64,000 nt of DNA from assembly GCA_022393335.1 (NCBI GenBank), contig JAJEKB010020756.1, forward strand, positions 234,033 to 298,032, written 5' to 3'. How positions within the stretch are numbered: position 1 is the stretch's first letter; each line of letters starts with the position of its first letter. The stretch comes from Macrotrachela quadricornifera. Taxonomy: Eukaryota; Rotifera; Eurotatoria; Philodinida; Philodinidae. Of the stretch, positions 1-18,022 are shown piece after piece. Made by a program: the position numbers and the translations under genes. The notes below the pieces were generated by a model. That model searched no databases, was not told where the DNA came from, and saw only the letters and a list, made by a program, of their open reading frames with translations.

Positions 1-2342
1 TGAATAAACTGAATATAATTTTTTTTCAAAAGTCTAATAAAAAAAATAACATATGATTAGATCGATCGATTGTTTAATATTTTTTGCTCACAAAATTGTC
101 ATAAGTATGAGAGTGCAATAATCTCTTTTGCTTCTGTAAAAACAACATGAATAATTAGAGTCATGTTTTGCCATTATATACCTATATGTAAATATGTTTA
201 ATATTAAAAATAAAATACATCAATAATTTAGACTATAGTTGTCTATCAATCTTAGCAACATCGAAGATATTTGATATCTATTTATCAATTTATTGTCGAT
301 TTATGACTAATCGAGAAGGAATCTACCAAAAAAATAAATGATACATCCGAAGTTTTGTTACATTTTGTGTTATAAGAAAATTTTATTCTATTGCATGTAT
401 TTGTAATGTTGCCTTGCCAGAAAAAATGCACAATCAATATGTTATGCAAAATAATTTAACTTAGTTATTAAGAAAATTATATACCTAGAAACATCTGCTA
501 TATTTGAAAGTGAATTAATTATTGATACGTATAACGTTAAACAGAATATAATAAACTAAGTGTAGCTCAAGTAATTAGTTCACACTGTAATATCAATATG
601 AAATTTTTTTTTAATTAATTTGATATCTGGAATAGCAACTAAATAGAAATAATTTCATACATTAGTTATATTGTATAAAAATCTTTCTCTATGACATCGA
701 GAATTATTCAGTCGGATAATTAAATAATATAACAGGATTCATCAAAGATCGACAAAGGTATAATATATCAAGAACTCTTTAAACAGAAAGATTTCAAAAA
801 AATGAATCGAAATTTAATAACAGATGAAAGACTAAGAGAAGCGGTTTTGCAATAGTAACAGCACTATCTCGATAAAATCCTTCTGTTTTGAAAATATGAC
901 GAATGTATTAAATTAATTGTATTCAATTAACGTTTTTAAAGTCATTTACACTCATATTGTTATGCAGTTTGTTTTAGAATTTCACACAGCAATAACCATT
1001 CCTGATGTGTGACAACATCTTTGATTTTGAACTACTGATTGGCTTATGATTTAAGTCATGCGTTATTTTTTCATAAAAGATAAAGATCGTACGACATTGA
1101 TAGATACCATGAAAATCGTTCTATTGCAGATGTCTGTAAGAAAATTAATGTATTGATCAATATCAGTAAATGTGTTGTCAATGTTGACAACACTTCAATG
1201 TGACACAATTATATATTAGTAATCGCCATGGCTTTTATCGATGCTATTATTCAAAAAAATCAGAAGTACATTTAAAAATTTGCATGCGTCTGTTCGCTCG
1301 CGCGTAACGATAACCTTCAAAGAAGAAGATGTTTATTTCGTCTTTTTCTTGAGCACAGAAAGTTTTAGCTACAAGTGACTTTTTTTTTATCCATTATTTG
1401 TTGCATGAGCGTAACAGATTTGAAATGGTTAAAAAAAATGATAGTGAAAGAATAATTAATGTAACTTATATAACAAAATATTGACCTTCTAAGTTTTTCT
1501 TAGTATAGTCATTATTATCTTTCTTTTGCTATTAAACATTGTATTAAGAAAAACAAGGAAGATCAACACAAATATTTGTTAGTTAAAAATGAAGAGCGAA
1601 AAAGAATAGTGAAATATCGTTATGATTGATAATAAATGAAAGATTTATTAAAAATAATCAGCCGTTTTTCTCGCAGAGGAAAAAATAATACTAACTTTTT
1701 TTTTGATGTCTCTAATTGATCAATAGATGAAAACTTTGAAAAACAGTTATCAGATAAAAATGACTAGAAAAGTTCAACAGATAAGTTCATTTGCAACAAA
1801 TGCACAAAAAAAACGAACAGTTAAAAAAGAAAATAGCTACTATTATTGCATTTAAACGAATAAGATCAACAATGAAAAATTTCATTCTGTATCGTTATCT
1901 CTTTAGATAAATCGTAAGTTTTTATAGGCAATAGAATAATATAATCCAATTATAATAAAAACATCATTTTTTAAAGGTTATATTCTTATTCTTTATTTAG
2001 TTATAATAATAGTTGATTTGAAAGGTAGCTCTGTTATTTTTCCTTTCATTCATTATTTACCATGCTAAATACTGTTGGTTATATAGGATAACAAGTAAAC
2101 AGATAAAAATATGTTTTAATGGTCAAATTCATCTAAATAAATGATTATTTTTTGATTGTTTTTCTGTTGACCTGATAATAGGAATGAAATTAAAAAAATC
2201 TGTCCTCCTGTAAATATTTTTTGCTTGAAAATGCATCTCAGAAGTGTTTCATATGCGTCCAAAATGCTAAGAATTAACGCACTTCTAGTGAAAATAAATG
2301 AAGCGTTTCAAATAAAAATTAAAAATTTTCAAAAAAATTTTT

Positions 2343-2420
2343 GCATCTATCTCAGATTCGAACTGAATCATCATCATGAATATTTTTTTATGACCTTAGC
2401 CTATCCTGGCAAATAGATTC
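2343..2420 (-). pseudogene. Second tRNA-like relic in tandem
   Basis: Directly downstream of the first relic on the minus strand, the 5' end GAATCTAT pairs with the 3' end ATAGATGC in 7 of 8 positions. A GCC/GGC D-stem and a T arm TTCAG-TTCGAAT-CTGAG also fit. The middle contains an A-run and no standard anticodon arm, so it looks like a tRNA pseudogene or a SINE head. Confidence 0.33.
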
Positions 2421-2435
2421 AATTTTACCTTAAGT

Positions 2436-2507
2436 GGTGACAATCAGATTTGAACAGATGACCAGTGAGCAGAAGTTATTTATATACACCACTGAACTAT
2501 ACGATGA
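2436..2507 (-). pseudogene. tRNA-like relic (A-box and B-box present)
   Basis: Read on the minus strand, a segment of about 72 nt has an A-box-like TATAGTTCAGTGGT near the 5' end and a B-box-like TGTTCAAATCT near the 3' end, at about tRNA spacing. It ends in CACC. The T stem pairs in 4 of 5 positions. The acceptor ends do not pair, so this is not a working tRNA. It may be a decayed tRNA or the head of a tRNA-derived SINE. Confidence 0.35.
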
Positions 2508-5426
2508 GAAGAAAATTTTCCTTATTGAAAATAAATTGTGATTTGAATGCGAATTTCATCGATTAAAGATTTTATTTCAATGCGATGTGCTTTTTCGAAT
2601 GTAAGATACTTAATATACTTTTTTTATTGCACTGATAAGGGAACAAATAATTTTATCCAAGAATTTAATGAATTGATAATTATTCATACAATCTATTTAA
2701 TAGACATATATGATAAAAAAGTATTAACAATATTATTTAAGCGGTAGTATTTAACAGTTTGCTGAAATGGCATTGAATAGCTGCAAACTATTACAATATT
2801 GTCTCATTATTATTCACACAAGCTTTAAAGATTAACATCGATTATTTGCCGTATGTTTAATTGAATTTTTGTCTATTTTAATATCACCTAGATATTCTTT
2901 ATTAAAAAGTTTGACGAAGTTTAGATAACTAAAACATATGTAAATCAATGATTTCAATCATCCAGTTAACTCTTCTAGAGCAGCAATTTTTGGAGTGAAA
3001 CTGCGTTCGATACACAAGAAATAAATGTGCACAAAAGCACTCGGAAATTTGATTGTTTTCCAACGCGACTAAAAAATAATGTGAGATATGTTTGAACACG
3101 TTCAGTCAAATTCTTATTAAACTCGCCTAAACGTGATTTTAATATGAAACGCGTTGAGATGCTGTCAATATATTTTCTTTTCTACAATTGCGTTTCAACA
3201 TGTTGCATAAAAAAACTACGTCCAGACACGTTTCAAAATTCTTCTAACTGCATCTCAACAGGTTTCTTATTAAAAATGTGTTTGAATGCATCATAAAATC
3301 GCGTTTCAACGTATCGATTTTGCGTTTTATGTTTACATGGATCTTAAAGTTAAGTATTGTTTTTCTTTACACATAATTAAATTTATTGTCTTTCATTTTT
3401 TTTTGTCTGATTATGTAATAACTGATAACATGATGTATGAAGAAGCATTAATGAAAAGGAAAATTATTTGATTTATAGAAAATGAAATAGTTTACAATTC
3501 TAATAAGACAAAATTATTCAGTAGGAATTGGTAACCATACAAAAAGAAATGTCGAAATTAGGAAATAAGTATAATCATTAAATTCATATTATATAAAAAA
3601 AAAAAGTTCGATGTTATACATTTTATTTCAAGAAGAATCTCATTACCAGCATGACTTCTCTTATGTACTCATGCATATATGACAATATATGTTCATGATA
3701 ATGAGAATTGTAAAGTAATCAGAAAACAAATTATAATTTCAATAAATTTAAATTAGCATATTTTGAATTGATTGTCATAGATCTTATGATATATTTTTCT
3801 AGTTATACATGTAATTTCAAGTATAAATCAGATTGTGTACATCGATTTTATATGATAAACAAGAATAAAAAATAAAATATTCTTATAATATAGTTTAATC
3901 TATAGCCTTCTCAAAATAATTCGTCTATCTGATAGAACATTGTATTGTACTATTGGTCGTTTTACAGTCGTTCCATAGACAATGCACAATTGTTTTCTTC
4001 CGTTGATTATTGATAAAAAATGATGAAATGCCAACCTCTTCTCGAATTCTGTTGCCTATCATATCCTTGAAAGATCTCTCGAATTATTTGCAGGAAAAAA
4101 TCAATGTACTCAAAAATTATTTGCCTTTTGTTTTTTGTAAAATATGTATATATTCAACATTCATAATAACATACTCACACGTGTGTATAACAGCTAAAAA
4201 TAGATATTCAGGTGAGTATAAGTCAGGAAGATATAATTTGATAAGTTAGTTTCAGATAGAAACGAGAGAAAATGGGATATGATCACGCAAATCACATTAG
4301 ATGTATGTCGCTACCATAAACATATTCTAACATATATGTAATTATTTCCGATTGTCAATAAATAATACAGTTCACTGCCTTTTTTTTTATCTGTTTTCGA
4401 TACACAGAATCATATTATAACAGGTATATACACCATTTCTTTGTTCTCCTACTTTTCTCTTCTCTCTTTTCTGCACATTTTTTTTCTCTTCTCCACATAT
4501 ACATATATTTATATATATACGAAGAGTGGTTTTTTTTTCAACACAAAGTTAGTATGTGTATGTTGGTGTGTTTGTCGTGCGTACTTTCTTTGGAAAAAGA
4601 AAATAAAATGAACTTCAAGATCAAATCTTAACGGTATTTAAGAAAGATTATGATATATATAGTGTATCACCCGTTCGGGAAGAGATAAGAATAAATTACG
4701 CTTAGCTTCATTTTCAAATAATCTATATCACAAAAAAAATCAAGTTTTTAATTTATATCCGTGCACTTATATGTATACGGAAAAGATATATTTAAAACAC
4801 TTGCTCCTAACGACATCTATATACAACATTGTACATTTTATTTCATTTTAATTCTTTTATATTTTTCTTTCTAAACTTTTTTATTACAAATTATCGATTT
4901 TATTTATTTATTTAATTAATTACACTTTAATTATAAAACCACAGATGGTAATACCAAGCAAAAGTCCAAATAAAGTGTTGTTTATTAAGGATATTCTTAT
5001 CGTTTATTTTTTTTTCTATGGATAGACATATGTTCACCCAACTGTTATCAAATATAATGTTTGAACTAACATTTAGATTAAATTATTTATATTTGCGAAA
5101 CAGATTTTCTATTATATGTATGAGATCAACATTGGATGAATAATCGTTCTTCTTCAATCGACATTGTAGATAAATCAAGACAAGAGGTAAAAAGTAGAAA
5201 AAAAACGGAAGGTTATAAAAATATTAATTAAAATTTTTTCTAGGATGAACATACTGTTTTAGAACCTCTTCTTTCATCAAATCAACAAGTAAGTATATAA
5301 ATATATTTGGCTTATTTGTGTGTATGAGATAGAGAATCGATTTTTCCTCTGTAATTTTGCTGTTAGTCGACGGATGCCTTATTGGTGGGTGAGCCGCATC
5401 GACAAGATTCACAACCATTTAATTCT

Positions 5427-8418
5427 ATGTTTATGTCGGGAATGAAAAAGCTCCGTAAGTGTTGCATCTTTACTAGTTTTTACTAAATAGTTATGATCCC
5501 TTTTATTAATCTTGTGTTTGTCATATTATTATTTTAATAAAAATTTATTTATTCAAATAAATGAATTTATTTTTTTCTAATTAATAAATAGGTTGTCCAA
5601 TGAGTTTAAGATCATTTCGTATGTGCTGTTTTGAAACATTAAAATGTATTCCGGTAATTTTTATTATTGCCATTGTTGCATGGTCCTACTACGCATATGT
5701 TGTACAAATGTGTATTTGTAAGTTTGAATTTTTATTTAAAAAATAATTTCATTCAATCTTATTTTTATAGTAACTATTGACAGTGTTCCGAAAAAAGGTA
5801 AATAAAAAACGAAAAGAAATTAATTGATATAGGATTAAAAAACTTACCAAGTTATGTATTTTATGTAATCAAATTTTAGAAATTGATTCAATTGAAATTC
5901 ATTCTACACTTGATGAACTTTTTAATCTTATATCATTACTAGATTTTTCAATGAAAATCAATTGTTTATCTTAATTAATTTTGTTTGTATTTAGTCATAT
6001 ATTTAATGATTTATCATCCATTATTATTTCTTTTCCTATGGTCTTATTATCAAACAATGTTTAAACCTTTGGCTGGACCACCTAAACAAGTAAATATCTT
6101 CGAAGATTTTTATACATTAACTTATCATTTTTTTTATTTAGTTTTATGTTGGAGATGCCGAAGCAGAACGTATAGCAACAGCACAAACATTGGATGAACG
6201 ACGTGCTATTCTTCTTCGTTTTTGTCGTCGAGAAAATACACCTGTAATAACCCGACATTTTGATGGAAGTAAGATAAATTAATCAATTTAATTTTCAATT
6301 CAATTATTTATTTAATAATTAAAGGTATTCGCTATTGTTTTATATGTCATTGTATAAAACCAGATCGAGCTCATCATTGTTCAGTATGTGGAAAATGTGT
6401 ACTTCGATATGATCATCATTGTCCATGGTAAATATTTTATTCAAAAAGATTCACAAAATAAATAAATTCATCTTTTTTTTTTTTGTTATTTTTTAGGACG
6501 AATAGCTGTGTTTCTTTTGCAAATTATAAATATTTCGTTTTATTTCTTGGTTGGGCCTTACTATTTTGTATTTTTGTTGCAGCAACATCATTAGAATATT
6601 TTATTCAATTTTGGCAGGTAATTTGAATAATAGATTTTTTTTTCTTATTTGCTTATTGCTTTATTAATTGATTTTTTAAATGGATTCAGAGGGTTACTAA
6701 CATTGAAAAGGTATGCTGTATTGTCATGCGAAAAAAAAAACTTTTCGTTTCTTTTTTTTTAATTTTAGGATTTGAATAGTTCAACATCATCAGCTGGAAA
6801 ATTTCATTTACTTTTTCTCTTTTTTGCATCAGTAATGTTTGCATTTAGTGTGGCATCATTATTCTTTTATCATTTATATCTAACGGGAAAAAATCGAACT
6901 ACACTTGGTAAGATATATAATATTATTATTAATTAATTTAATATATTCTTATGATTAGAATCATTTCGAGCACCAATATTTACTGAGGGACCACAAAAAG
7001 AAGGATTTAATTTAGGATTTAAACAGAATTTTCAAGAAATATTTGGAAAAAGTTTATTCAAAGCAATAATACCAATTTGGACAACGTGAGATTTTTTTAT
7101 TATTTTAAACTTTTAACTTCAATATTTTCGATTATATAGACGAGGCGATGGAGTTTATTATCAAGTAAATAGTGTATTACTTGGTGGTTTCCCACAACAA
7201 CAACAACAACAAGAGCATCGATTTGGTAGTACAAGGTATGAAATTAATAAAATTATAATAATGATTTTATAGTAGATCTATTGAATATAGATCCTTAAAA
7301 GAAGAATTTCAAACTACTATTAGAACTAAAATAAAGAGAAGATTTGTTTGAGTTTTTAATCTATAATGTACCTTGTTTGAAATAATAGTTAAATCAAAAA
7401 GCTAAAGTTAAAGTTACGAACCGAAGAGTAAGACTCGAGCAATATTAATCACATTAGATATAACGAGTAATGTATAAGGAATGAGTCACTTTTAAAATCA
7501 ATTTTTTAATGTTTTTAGACAGTTGATAACAATTTAAAAAAAAAGAACTCGTTTGATGAAGAATTTAATTACCTATGACACCTACTATTTTAATTTTCTG
7601 AAATGCTATCTAAAATACGAACAGATGCGAATGTCAAATTTGTACTTACTTAAAATTTGAAAAAAAATTACTGATCTATCTCAATTATCGATACTCAATT
7701 TAGTGACATATTTTTCATAAATCACAACGAAATAGTTTAGTTATGATTCTCAGGTACGAATCAGGAGTATATGTCAATTTTAAACAAGATTGATGAATTT
7801 ATAAGTAAGCAGAATAGTAGAGCATCAAATGTTGAGTATATTCACTCAAAACTATGTGTTATAATGTTTATAAATAAGATAAAATAGAATAATGATGTAA
7901 TCTTAAAATTCACATCTATTCATATTTTAGTAGCATACACAGAAATTTTTGAAGAGAAGATCCTGTTGTGAAGTTTTGATCAAAATCACGATCTAAGATT
8001 ATTTTAATCCAGACTCCCTATCAGGCAATTTCCGTTCGTCTGAATACATCAGCTTCCTGCGTATGCCATTGTCATATTTTGAACATTATTTGAAGAATAA
8101 CCGAGCTATAAAAATTCAAATTAGTAAATTATATTTCTTATTAAATAGTCTTTTTTATAAAATTCCCAACAGTTACATAAAACACTTAAAAAAATTGATT
8201 ATAAAAATAGTTTATTCCTTATGCATTACTCGTTATTAAGCAACATCTGCTTCCTTAAGAGTAAAATAAAGTTGATTAATTTGCATTTTATGATAATGAA
8301 TTTTAATTACTTTTTATTTAGTAATGATATTCTTTTACCACTTGACACACCATCATCAATAAATAATGATCGTAATTATTTATTAAGTGGAAATAATAAT
8401 AATAATAATAATAGATAA
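5427..8418 (+). CDS. DHHC palmitoyltransferase, ZDHHC2/15/20-like
   Basis: A protein S-acyltransferase that attaches palmitate to cysteines of substrate proteins at Golgi or plasma membranes. Exons: 5427-5454, 5592-5717, 5771-5797, 5995-6089, 6142-6268, 6325-6427, 6497-6617, 6690-6710 (a 21-nt microexon), 6769-6907, 6959-7085, 7140-7235, 8322-8418. All phases match and give 368 aa. Two N-terminal membrane segments come first, the first carrying [11 protein letters not shown], typical of the ZDHHC2/15/20 group. A Cys-rich domain follows from about residue 139, with DHHC at 164-167 and CPW after it. Two more membrane segments come next, then the TTxE motif (TTLE) and a Gln/Asn-rich tail. The usual NCVGF is NSCVSF here. 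The last intron is about 1.09 kb, far longer than the others, with no recognised content. The family is clear; the exact orthologue is not. Confidence 0.9.
7236..8321. other. Abnormally long last intron of the DHHC gene
   Basis: This 1,086-bp intron has GT..AG ends (gtatga ... tatttag) and is roughly 20 times the usual intron length of the window. I found no transposase, RT or terminal inverted repeat in it. Confidence 0.6.
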
Positions 8419-8697
8419 ACAAAATTAATTTATTCTTGTTTATTAATCTTATAACTACATACGTTGGTTGATTTTTTTTTCATTCCGATGTATATTTATT
8501 ACTAAAATCTTTATGTTGCCCTAATCGATCGAATATTTGTTTGTCTTTTTCTATTGTTATGTTTAGTTTCTTTTTTTTCTTGTCTATTTATGTATTTGGT
8601 TTATTATTCGTCTTAAAAAAAAAAGTGAATTTAAAAATAAAAAATGCTGCCTATTTCGGATTCGAATTCTTTCTAGATTAAACATCCAATATTATAA

Positions 8698-9255
8698 ATG
8701 GCCAATACAAAAGCTAAAAAAGGTGAAAGTGGTAGTAGCAAAAAACAGATTACAAACGAAGTTGTTACTCGGGAGTATACTGTTAATTTGCATAAACGAT
8801 TACATGGCGTGTATGTTTTATTAGATTTTTTTTGTTTTTATTATTATGAATATTTTTTTAAATAGAGCATTCAAAAAACGTGCACCACGAGCAGTTAAAG
8901 AATTAAAAAAATTCGCTGAAAAAATGATGAAAACGCCAGATGTTCGTATTGATTCAAAATTAAACAAGGAAATTTGGTCACAAGGAATTAAGTTAGTTCT
9001 TAATAATTTTTTTTTTCGTTTGTTTTGATAAAAATATTAATTTTTTTTCTATAGTCATGTTCCTTATCGTGTTCGAGTACGATTAGCTCGTCAACGTAAT
9101 GAAGATGAAGATTCAGTACATAAACTCTATACATTGGTGACATATGTTCGAGTTCCTTCATTTAAAGGTTTTTTTTTTATTTATTTTATTTTTTAATTAA
9201 TTAATTTTGTTTTTTATATTTAGGATTACTCACTGCTAATGTTGACAATGAATAA
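8698..9255 (+). CDS. RPL31: Large-subunit ribosomal protein eL31
   Basis: A structural protein of the 60S ribosomal subunit near the peptide exit tunnel. Exons 8698-8810, 8866-8991, 9055-9167 and 9224-9255 join in phase to give 127 aa, the usual size. The diagnostic family stretches are [49 protein letters not shown], and RQRNEDEDS followed by KLYTLVTYV. The start ATG is followed by a Lys-rich leader like that of other eL31 proteins. An AATAAA near 9320 is a likely polyadenylation signal. It lies only about 280 bp after the DHHC gene on the same strand. Confidence 0.96.
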
Positions 9256-10745
9256 ATATACAAAACACTGAATAACATCAAATAAGAATATGATTGTTTT
9301 TCTTACTGTTGTTTTGTTAAATAAAGTTGACAGAAGAAAAGAAAGAACGAAAAGGAATATTTTAATATTTAGTCTAAAAAGAGAAATATATTTTCATTAG
9401 TTAATAATCAGAAATTATTTTATACAATTCTTCTTGCTGCTCAAACTATATCATATTTCCATTAAAATTTACAAGAATATTTCTTGAAATTTTATCTCAT
9501 TAATTTTGATCTTATTTATCTTGTAAATTCAAATAAATGATTTTCAATCTAAAATATTGTTTAGATAAAAAGAAAGATTTCATTGTCAATTGAAACTTAT
9601 CAAGGTTAATTCATAACAAACTTCATGTCTATCTATTGAATTAATTATTTCCTTTCATATAATACAAGAGTATCCTTTGAGACTATACAAGTTGATATTA
9701 ATAATTACATCTCATTATAATAAAAAGAATAAAATATAGGGAATGATTGGATGTTTTTATTACGTTGAAATCAATAAGAAATTAAATAAAATAAGATAAA
9801 TTAGTTGTAATTGTATTTCAATATCAATATAAAAAAAAAATAAATAGAATAGTATTAATATTCTTAACTTCATGCATATATAAAATTGCAGAATCAATGC
9901 ACATATATTCTATTGAACAACTTGATATTAACTGTTTAAAAAAAAAAAAGTTCTAATGGACTATCTATTACAGATGAATGTAAGCGCAATAGTCAATCAA
10001 TTGAATCATATTTTTCTTTCAATTTTAAATCAAGTTGGTCTATGATAGTATTTTACAGAGTTGTCGTCTTCGGAAATTTTAATGTATACATCAAATTAGT
10101 ATGTATAGTATGTAATACAATTTTATTTGAAGTATGAATTATTACATTCATTTATCATTAACAAAATAAATTTGTCATCGAAGAAAATATGTTTAGAAGA
10201 TAGATTCCATTGACTGATATATTGCTATATTTAATTATCTCATCAGTGAATAAAGGATAATACTGTTGTGTATAAATAATACCATGTCCAAAAAAACTAT
10301 TTAATGAATTCAAACTATATGAAGAAAGATTCCATTTATTATTTCGTTGTAAGTTGAAATTTAATGGATGTAATGGTTAAATAAACATCGTTCTATCTAT
10401 TTTTTTTTAAATATATATTTTCTAATAGTTTGGTAACTATTAGAAACGTATAAATAGCATATATATATATATATGTGTATTTTATGTTAATTTTTATTTT
10501 CGAGATACGAACGTTTCTCTGTGTATGTATATAGAAGAAAAAGAAAAAACGACGTGCATCTTCGAATAAGTAGAATACTTCGTCTTATATGCATATAGAA
10601 AAAGAAAGAAAATACAAAACATTATCATTCATATATATTCTTTCTAGGTTTCGATTCAATACGTATATATTTCATCTTAACAATTCTTGAAGTAAGAAGA
10701 TCATTTGTAATTTTTTAAGTAAATTAATTTGATATTTTAGATACA
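9256..10745. other. Intergenic, no gene seen
   Basis: AT-rich, with poly-A/T tracts and a (TA)n run near 10461-10475. The last bases before the PIWI ATG (gatattttag at 10731-10740) look like a splice acceptor, so the PIWI transcript probably has a non-coding first exon somewhere in this stretch. Confidence 0.5.
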
Positions 10746-14301
<3,556 letters not shown>

Positions 14302-15929
14302 AGAGCAAATAAATAGTATATTTAGCTGTTTGTCTCAAAAAAGCACCTTTAGTTTGTTTTTTTTTTATATTGTTTGATCACTTTTTTGTTTACAAACATG
14401 ATTACGTGATTTTGAACCTTATGAAAGATTTTTTTTTGTTTTTCTATACCTATTGTATTCGTGTGTTTTTTTGTCTTTGATCTCTTAGTGATGAACTAGT
14501 AGATTAAGATACTTTACCTTTTTCTTTTCTGCTATGTTTTATAGAAAGAAACCGAAAAAGATTAATAAAAAAAAACTAACTATTAACTGAAATAATATTT
14601 CATAAAGGTTCAAAGTTAAATAAATTTTTCCAGCGATGATATATACTCAATATTGGGATCGTAATTAAGATCTACGAATAATTATATAAACGATCGATGA
14701 TATTTATCGAAAAAACTTTAACATTTGTTCGGTCAAACGATTGAATATTGTTATTATTGAAATAGTATATGATAGTAAAATTTTCAAGAAAAATTAGACT
14801 GAATTGATAAATTACATAGAGGGACAAGATATTGATGGTATGTGATTTTATATTGAAAATTAGTCAATCTCTGAAGTCATCCCGAAAGAGATGGTCTTGA
14901 TAAAGTTCTTTGTTTACTTCTTTAAATACTTTGCAATGGTGTATGCCAAAAAAATCGCTTTAATAGCTCGATCAATGCTTATTCAAAAATACGTTCCTCA
15001 ATCACTGATCGTTTCTACATAAATAAAAAAAAACAAAAATAAATTAATATTCCATTCATTTTCTGTAAATATTCGATATTCAGTTCATGCAATTTATTCA
15101 TCAATTGTTTATTATTTATAACGCCACCTATATAATGGGTGGTCCATAAATAATGAATGACTTTTGTTTTGTCTTTTTGAAGGGTTTAGACTGTTCTTAG
15201 GAAAATGAGATTACTACAAAAAAGATAGAGAATTTTCTACTCTATTCTACTATATAGTTTATTTAATGAATATATACATCATTATCTAATAATGGCACTA
15301 TATCAATTTGTCGCCGCTCAATTTGTCGCATAACACGTCGCCACGTGCTTCTCTCTGTAATAACTGCTTTCTCTGATATCTGCCTTTCACAAAATATTAT
15401 TAATAAATAAAAACGAGACAAAGCTTTAAAACATTGATATTCTAAAATGGAAAATAAACTTAATGAATCGAACAGCATTAGATGATTGTGTTTAATTTCT
15501 ATCAATATCAACAGGGTTAAACGATCAGTTTTTAATTCGATCTCGTGTTTTGATAATGAATCTCTACATAAACTTATTAATTGCGATAATTAAGTTGTTG
15601 TTCTGAGTTATGAGACTGGAAAATATAAATAAGTATTATTCTTCGAGTAACAGCTCTTTCATTCAATATTCTCAAAAAGCTATTTATAACTATAACCTAT
15701 TAATGTCTCTTATTGAAAAACTGTTATCGGAAAAAGGAAAACCAATGGTAAGACATGCAGGTTATATTTACACTCAAGAACCAGCTACAACAGCCAAACT
15801 GATTTTCGATGTCAAAATTGAAATTGTAAAGGGAATTAATGAAGCGCTATTTTTAATTTCATCAAAAGAAATATATTTTGTTAATTAAGCTCAATGTCAC
15901 ACAATCTTATGTCATCTAAGGCGTGCTTC
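14302..15929. other. Intergenic, no gene seen
   Basis: No supported gene. An open frame at 15610-15888 (+, 92 codons) has no recognised family, no splice partners and AT-driven composition, so I do not call it. Confidence 0.5.
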
Positions 15930-17700
15930 ACTATGGCTCCGAAAACAACAATGAAAGAACCGATTCCGGGCAACAGTCCTTCGACTCGTCGTATGGATAC
16001 AAAGATCTGAATCTATGATAAAGCCGGTAATTGTCTTTGGGAACACAATGGTAAATCGAATAAAAAATAAAAATAAAAACATTAAAACTCATCACAAGGC
16101 TATCATAATATCCACGTACAATGTGTGCACTCTCAAGCAAACTGAAAAATTACATTAACTTACATATGCATGCAACAAAAACAATATTGATCTAGTGGCA
16201 ATAAAAGAACATCGTTGGCAAACATCAGAACAAACAAGCACGACCTACGCAACAAAGTGATTCTAGTATTCTTCAGCAACATCAGAAAGACAAGGAGATG
16301 TTAGGTTATTTATAAATCTTAGGTTGTCAGTGTTTTTCGTATCATTGGGAAGGATATCCAATCGTATTGAGATGATGTATCTCAGAAGCAACCCATCAAT
16401 AACAATCATCATTGCTTATGCATCAACGGAAGGTAAAAATGATACAGAAAAAGATGCCTTCTACGATGATCCAGAGACGTGCAATCACGACGGTTTACCA
16501 CACAATGACCTGATTTTTGCTGTTAATCTCAATACAATAAAAGATTCTAATAGTCACACAACAAATCCACAGACAATTGGCGAATATACATATTACCACT
16601 CAACCAACAATAAAGACAATTAGCTCGTCAATTACTGTAAAACCGGCAACATGCATTCAACATAAATTCCTTTTCTACAACTACAATCAAGATCATGGAT
16701 CTGGCTGCTCTCAAACGGCAAATCCAAAGCTTAACTTGATCAGATCTTCATAAATGGAAAATAGTTAAAATCAATTCCAAATGTTTGTGCATACAACACA
16801 ATTGAATTGAACACTGACTACTATACCAGGAGCGTTAAATTATCAATCACACTCTGAGCACTTAAAAATAACAAATACAAAAGAATCAAGTTCGATTGGA
16901 ACAAACTTAACGACAACTTCAAATTACAATTACAACTGAATATAGATGTGCAAAATCTATATGAAATCTTATCCAACAGTAATCCAGACAATGACATCCA
17001 AACAAAATATGACATCTTTGTAAGAAGTATACACGCTACAACAATAAATTGGGTCGAAAAATCAATACGAAAAAACAGAAAAACTTGTGTTTCAACTGAT
17101 ACTATTAACCTTCTCAAACAATGAAACAAAGCAAAAGCCAAGTTCAAACAAAATTCAAGCACAAAAAACAAAAATGATTCGCATACACTCAACGAACAAC
17201 TCAGTGCATCGTACACCAACGAGTAAATCAAATTTCTAGAAGAAAAATTTGGATCAGTTAAGCAAGCATCTGCATCAAATCAACTACGAACATCGTATTC
17301 ATCGATAGATGAAATCAGCGGCAAACACAGATACAACAACGCATCCAAGGTCAAACGAACAAATTGTACCAAAATTAACTCAAAACATATTTAAAGGACT
17401 TACTCAAAGTCAAATTAAATATTCTGCAACATATTCAAGCAATCCCACCAGCTCAAAAAGACTTAGCAATCAATCAGTGTCCTACCACAACTAACGAAGT
17501 GGAAGAAGCAGTCAAACAATTAAAAAAAGAAAAATCATCTGAACTAGCTATGTAATAACACCTGACGTATTTAAGTATCGTAACAAATGGATAATAAATT
17601 AACTATGCAATATATACAACGAAATCTATAAAAATCAACAGACATCATAATATCAATATAAAAGAGAGGTGATAAAACCTATAACAGAATAAAAGAACTA
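15930..17700 (+). mobile_element. Decayed non-LTR retrotransposon (endonuclease + RT 5' part)
   Basis: Broken frames on the plus strand match an APE-type endonuclease and the start of a reverse transcriptase. The frame near 16113 reads STYNVCTLKQT, followed by NIDLVAIKEHRW, the family's endonuclease signature. Further endonuclease-like text follows to about 16620 (SITIIIAYAST, then HNDLIFAVN). After many stops, from 17300, come an EVEEAVKQLKKEKS-like stretch and TPDVFKYRNKW, then a YKRGDK-type RT motif. The copy stops near 17700 before the catalytic YxDD, so it is 3'-truncated or decayed. I cannot assign the clade. Confidence 0.7.
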
Positions 17701-18022
17701 TTTGACAATGTTCTTAAAACAAATCAGGCACGTTTCAGGAAATTATATTTATTTTCCAATCTTAAGTGATCATTACTTAGACAACATTTTTTCTCTTTAG
17801 CTCACTACTCATCTTTGATTTTTTCATATTATACGATCAATAATAATTTTGTCTCGACAATAGCTGATATTTAGTTTTACTTCTATGATTGATATTCCAC
17901 AAAAATAATATATAGAAATCATAGCAAAATGTTTGTTGTTAGACTGAATCTTTTTCTTTTTAAAACTGATAATACATGTATAAAAGTCTCTTTAATTAGA
18001 AGAAAGTAAAATCAATAATTAA

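Larger units (their letters stand above)
1..5426. other. Gene-free AT-rich stretch
   Basis: No exon chain with matching splice phases and no recognisable protein were found on either strand. It holds a degenerate tandem-like stretch around 3070-3330, with recurring 'cgtttcaac' and 'tgtttgaa' motifs, a polypyrimidine run near 4440-4500, and the tRNA-like relics listed separately. The short open frames here are low-complexity AT-rich reading frames. Confidence 0.6.

Noticed and set aside
15610..15888. 92-codon plus-strand open frame next to the LINE
   Set aside because: No recognisable domain; composition fits chance in AT-rich DNA.
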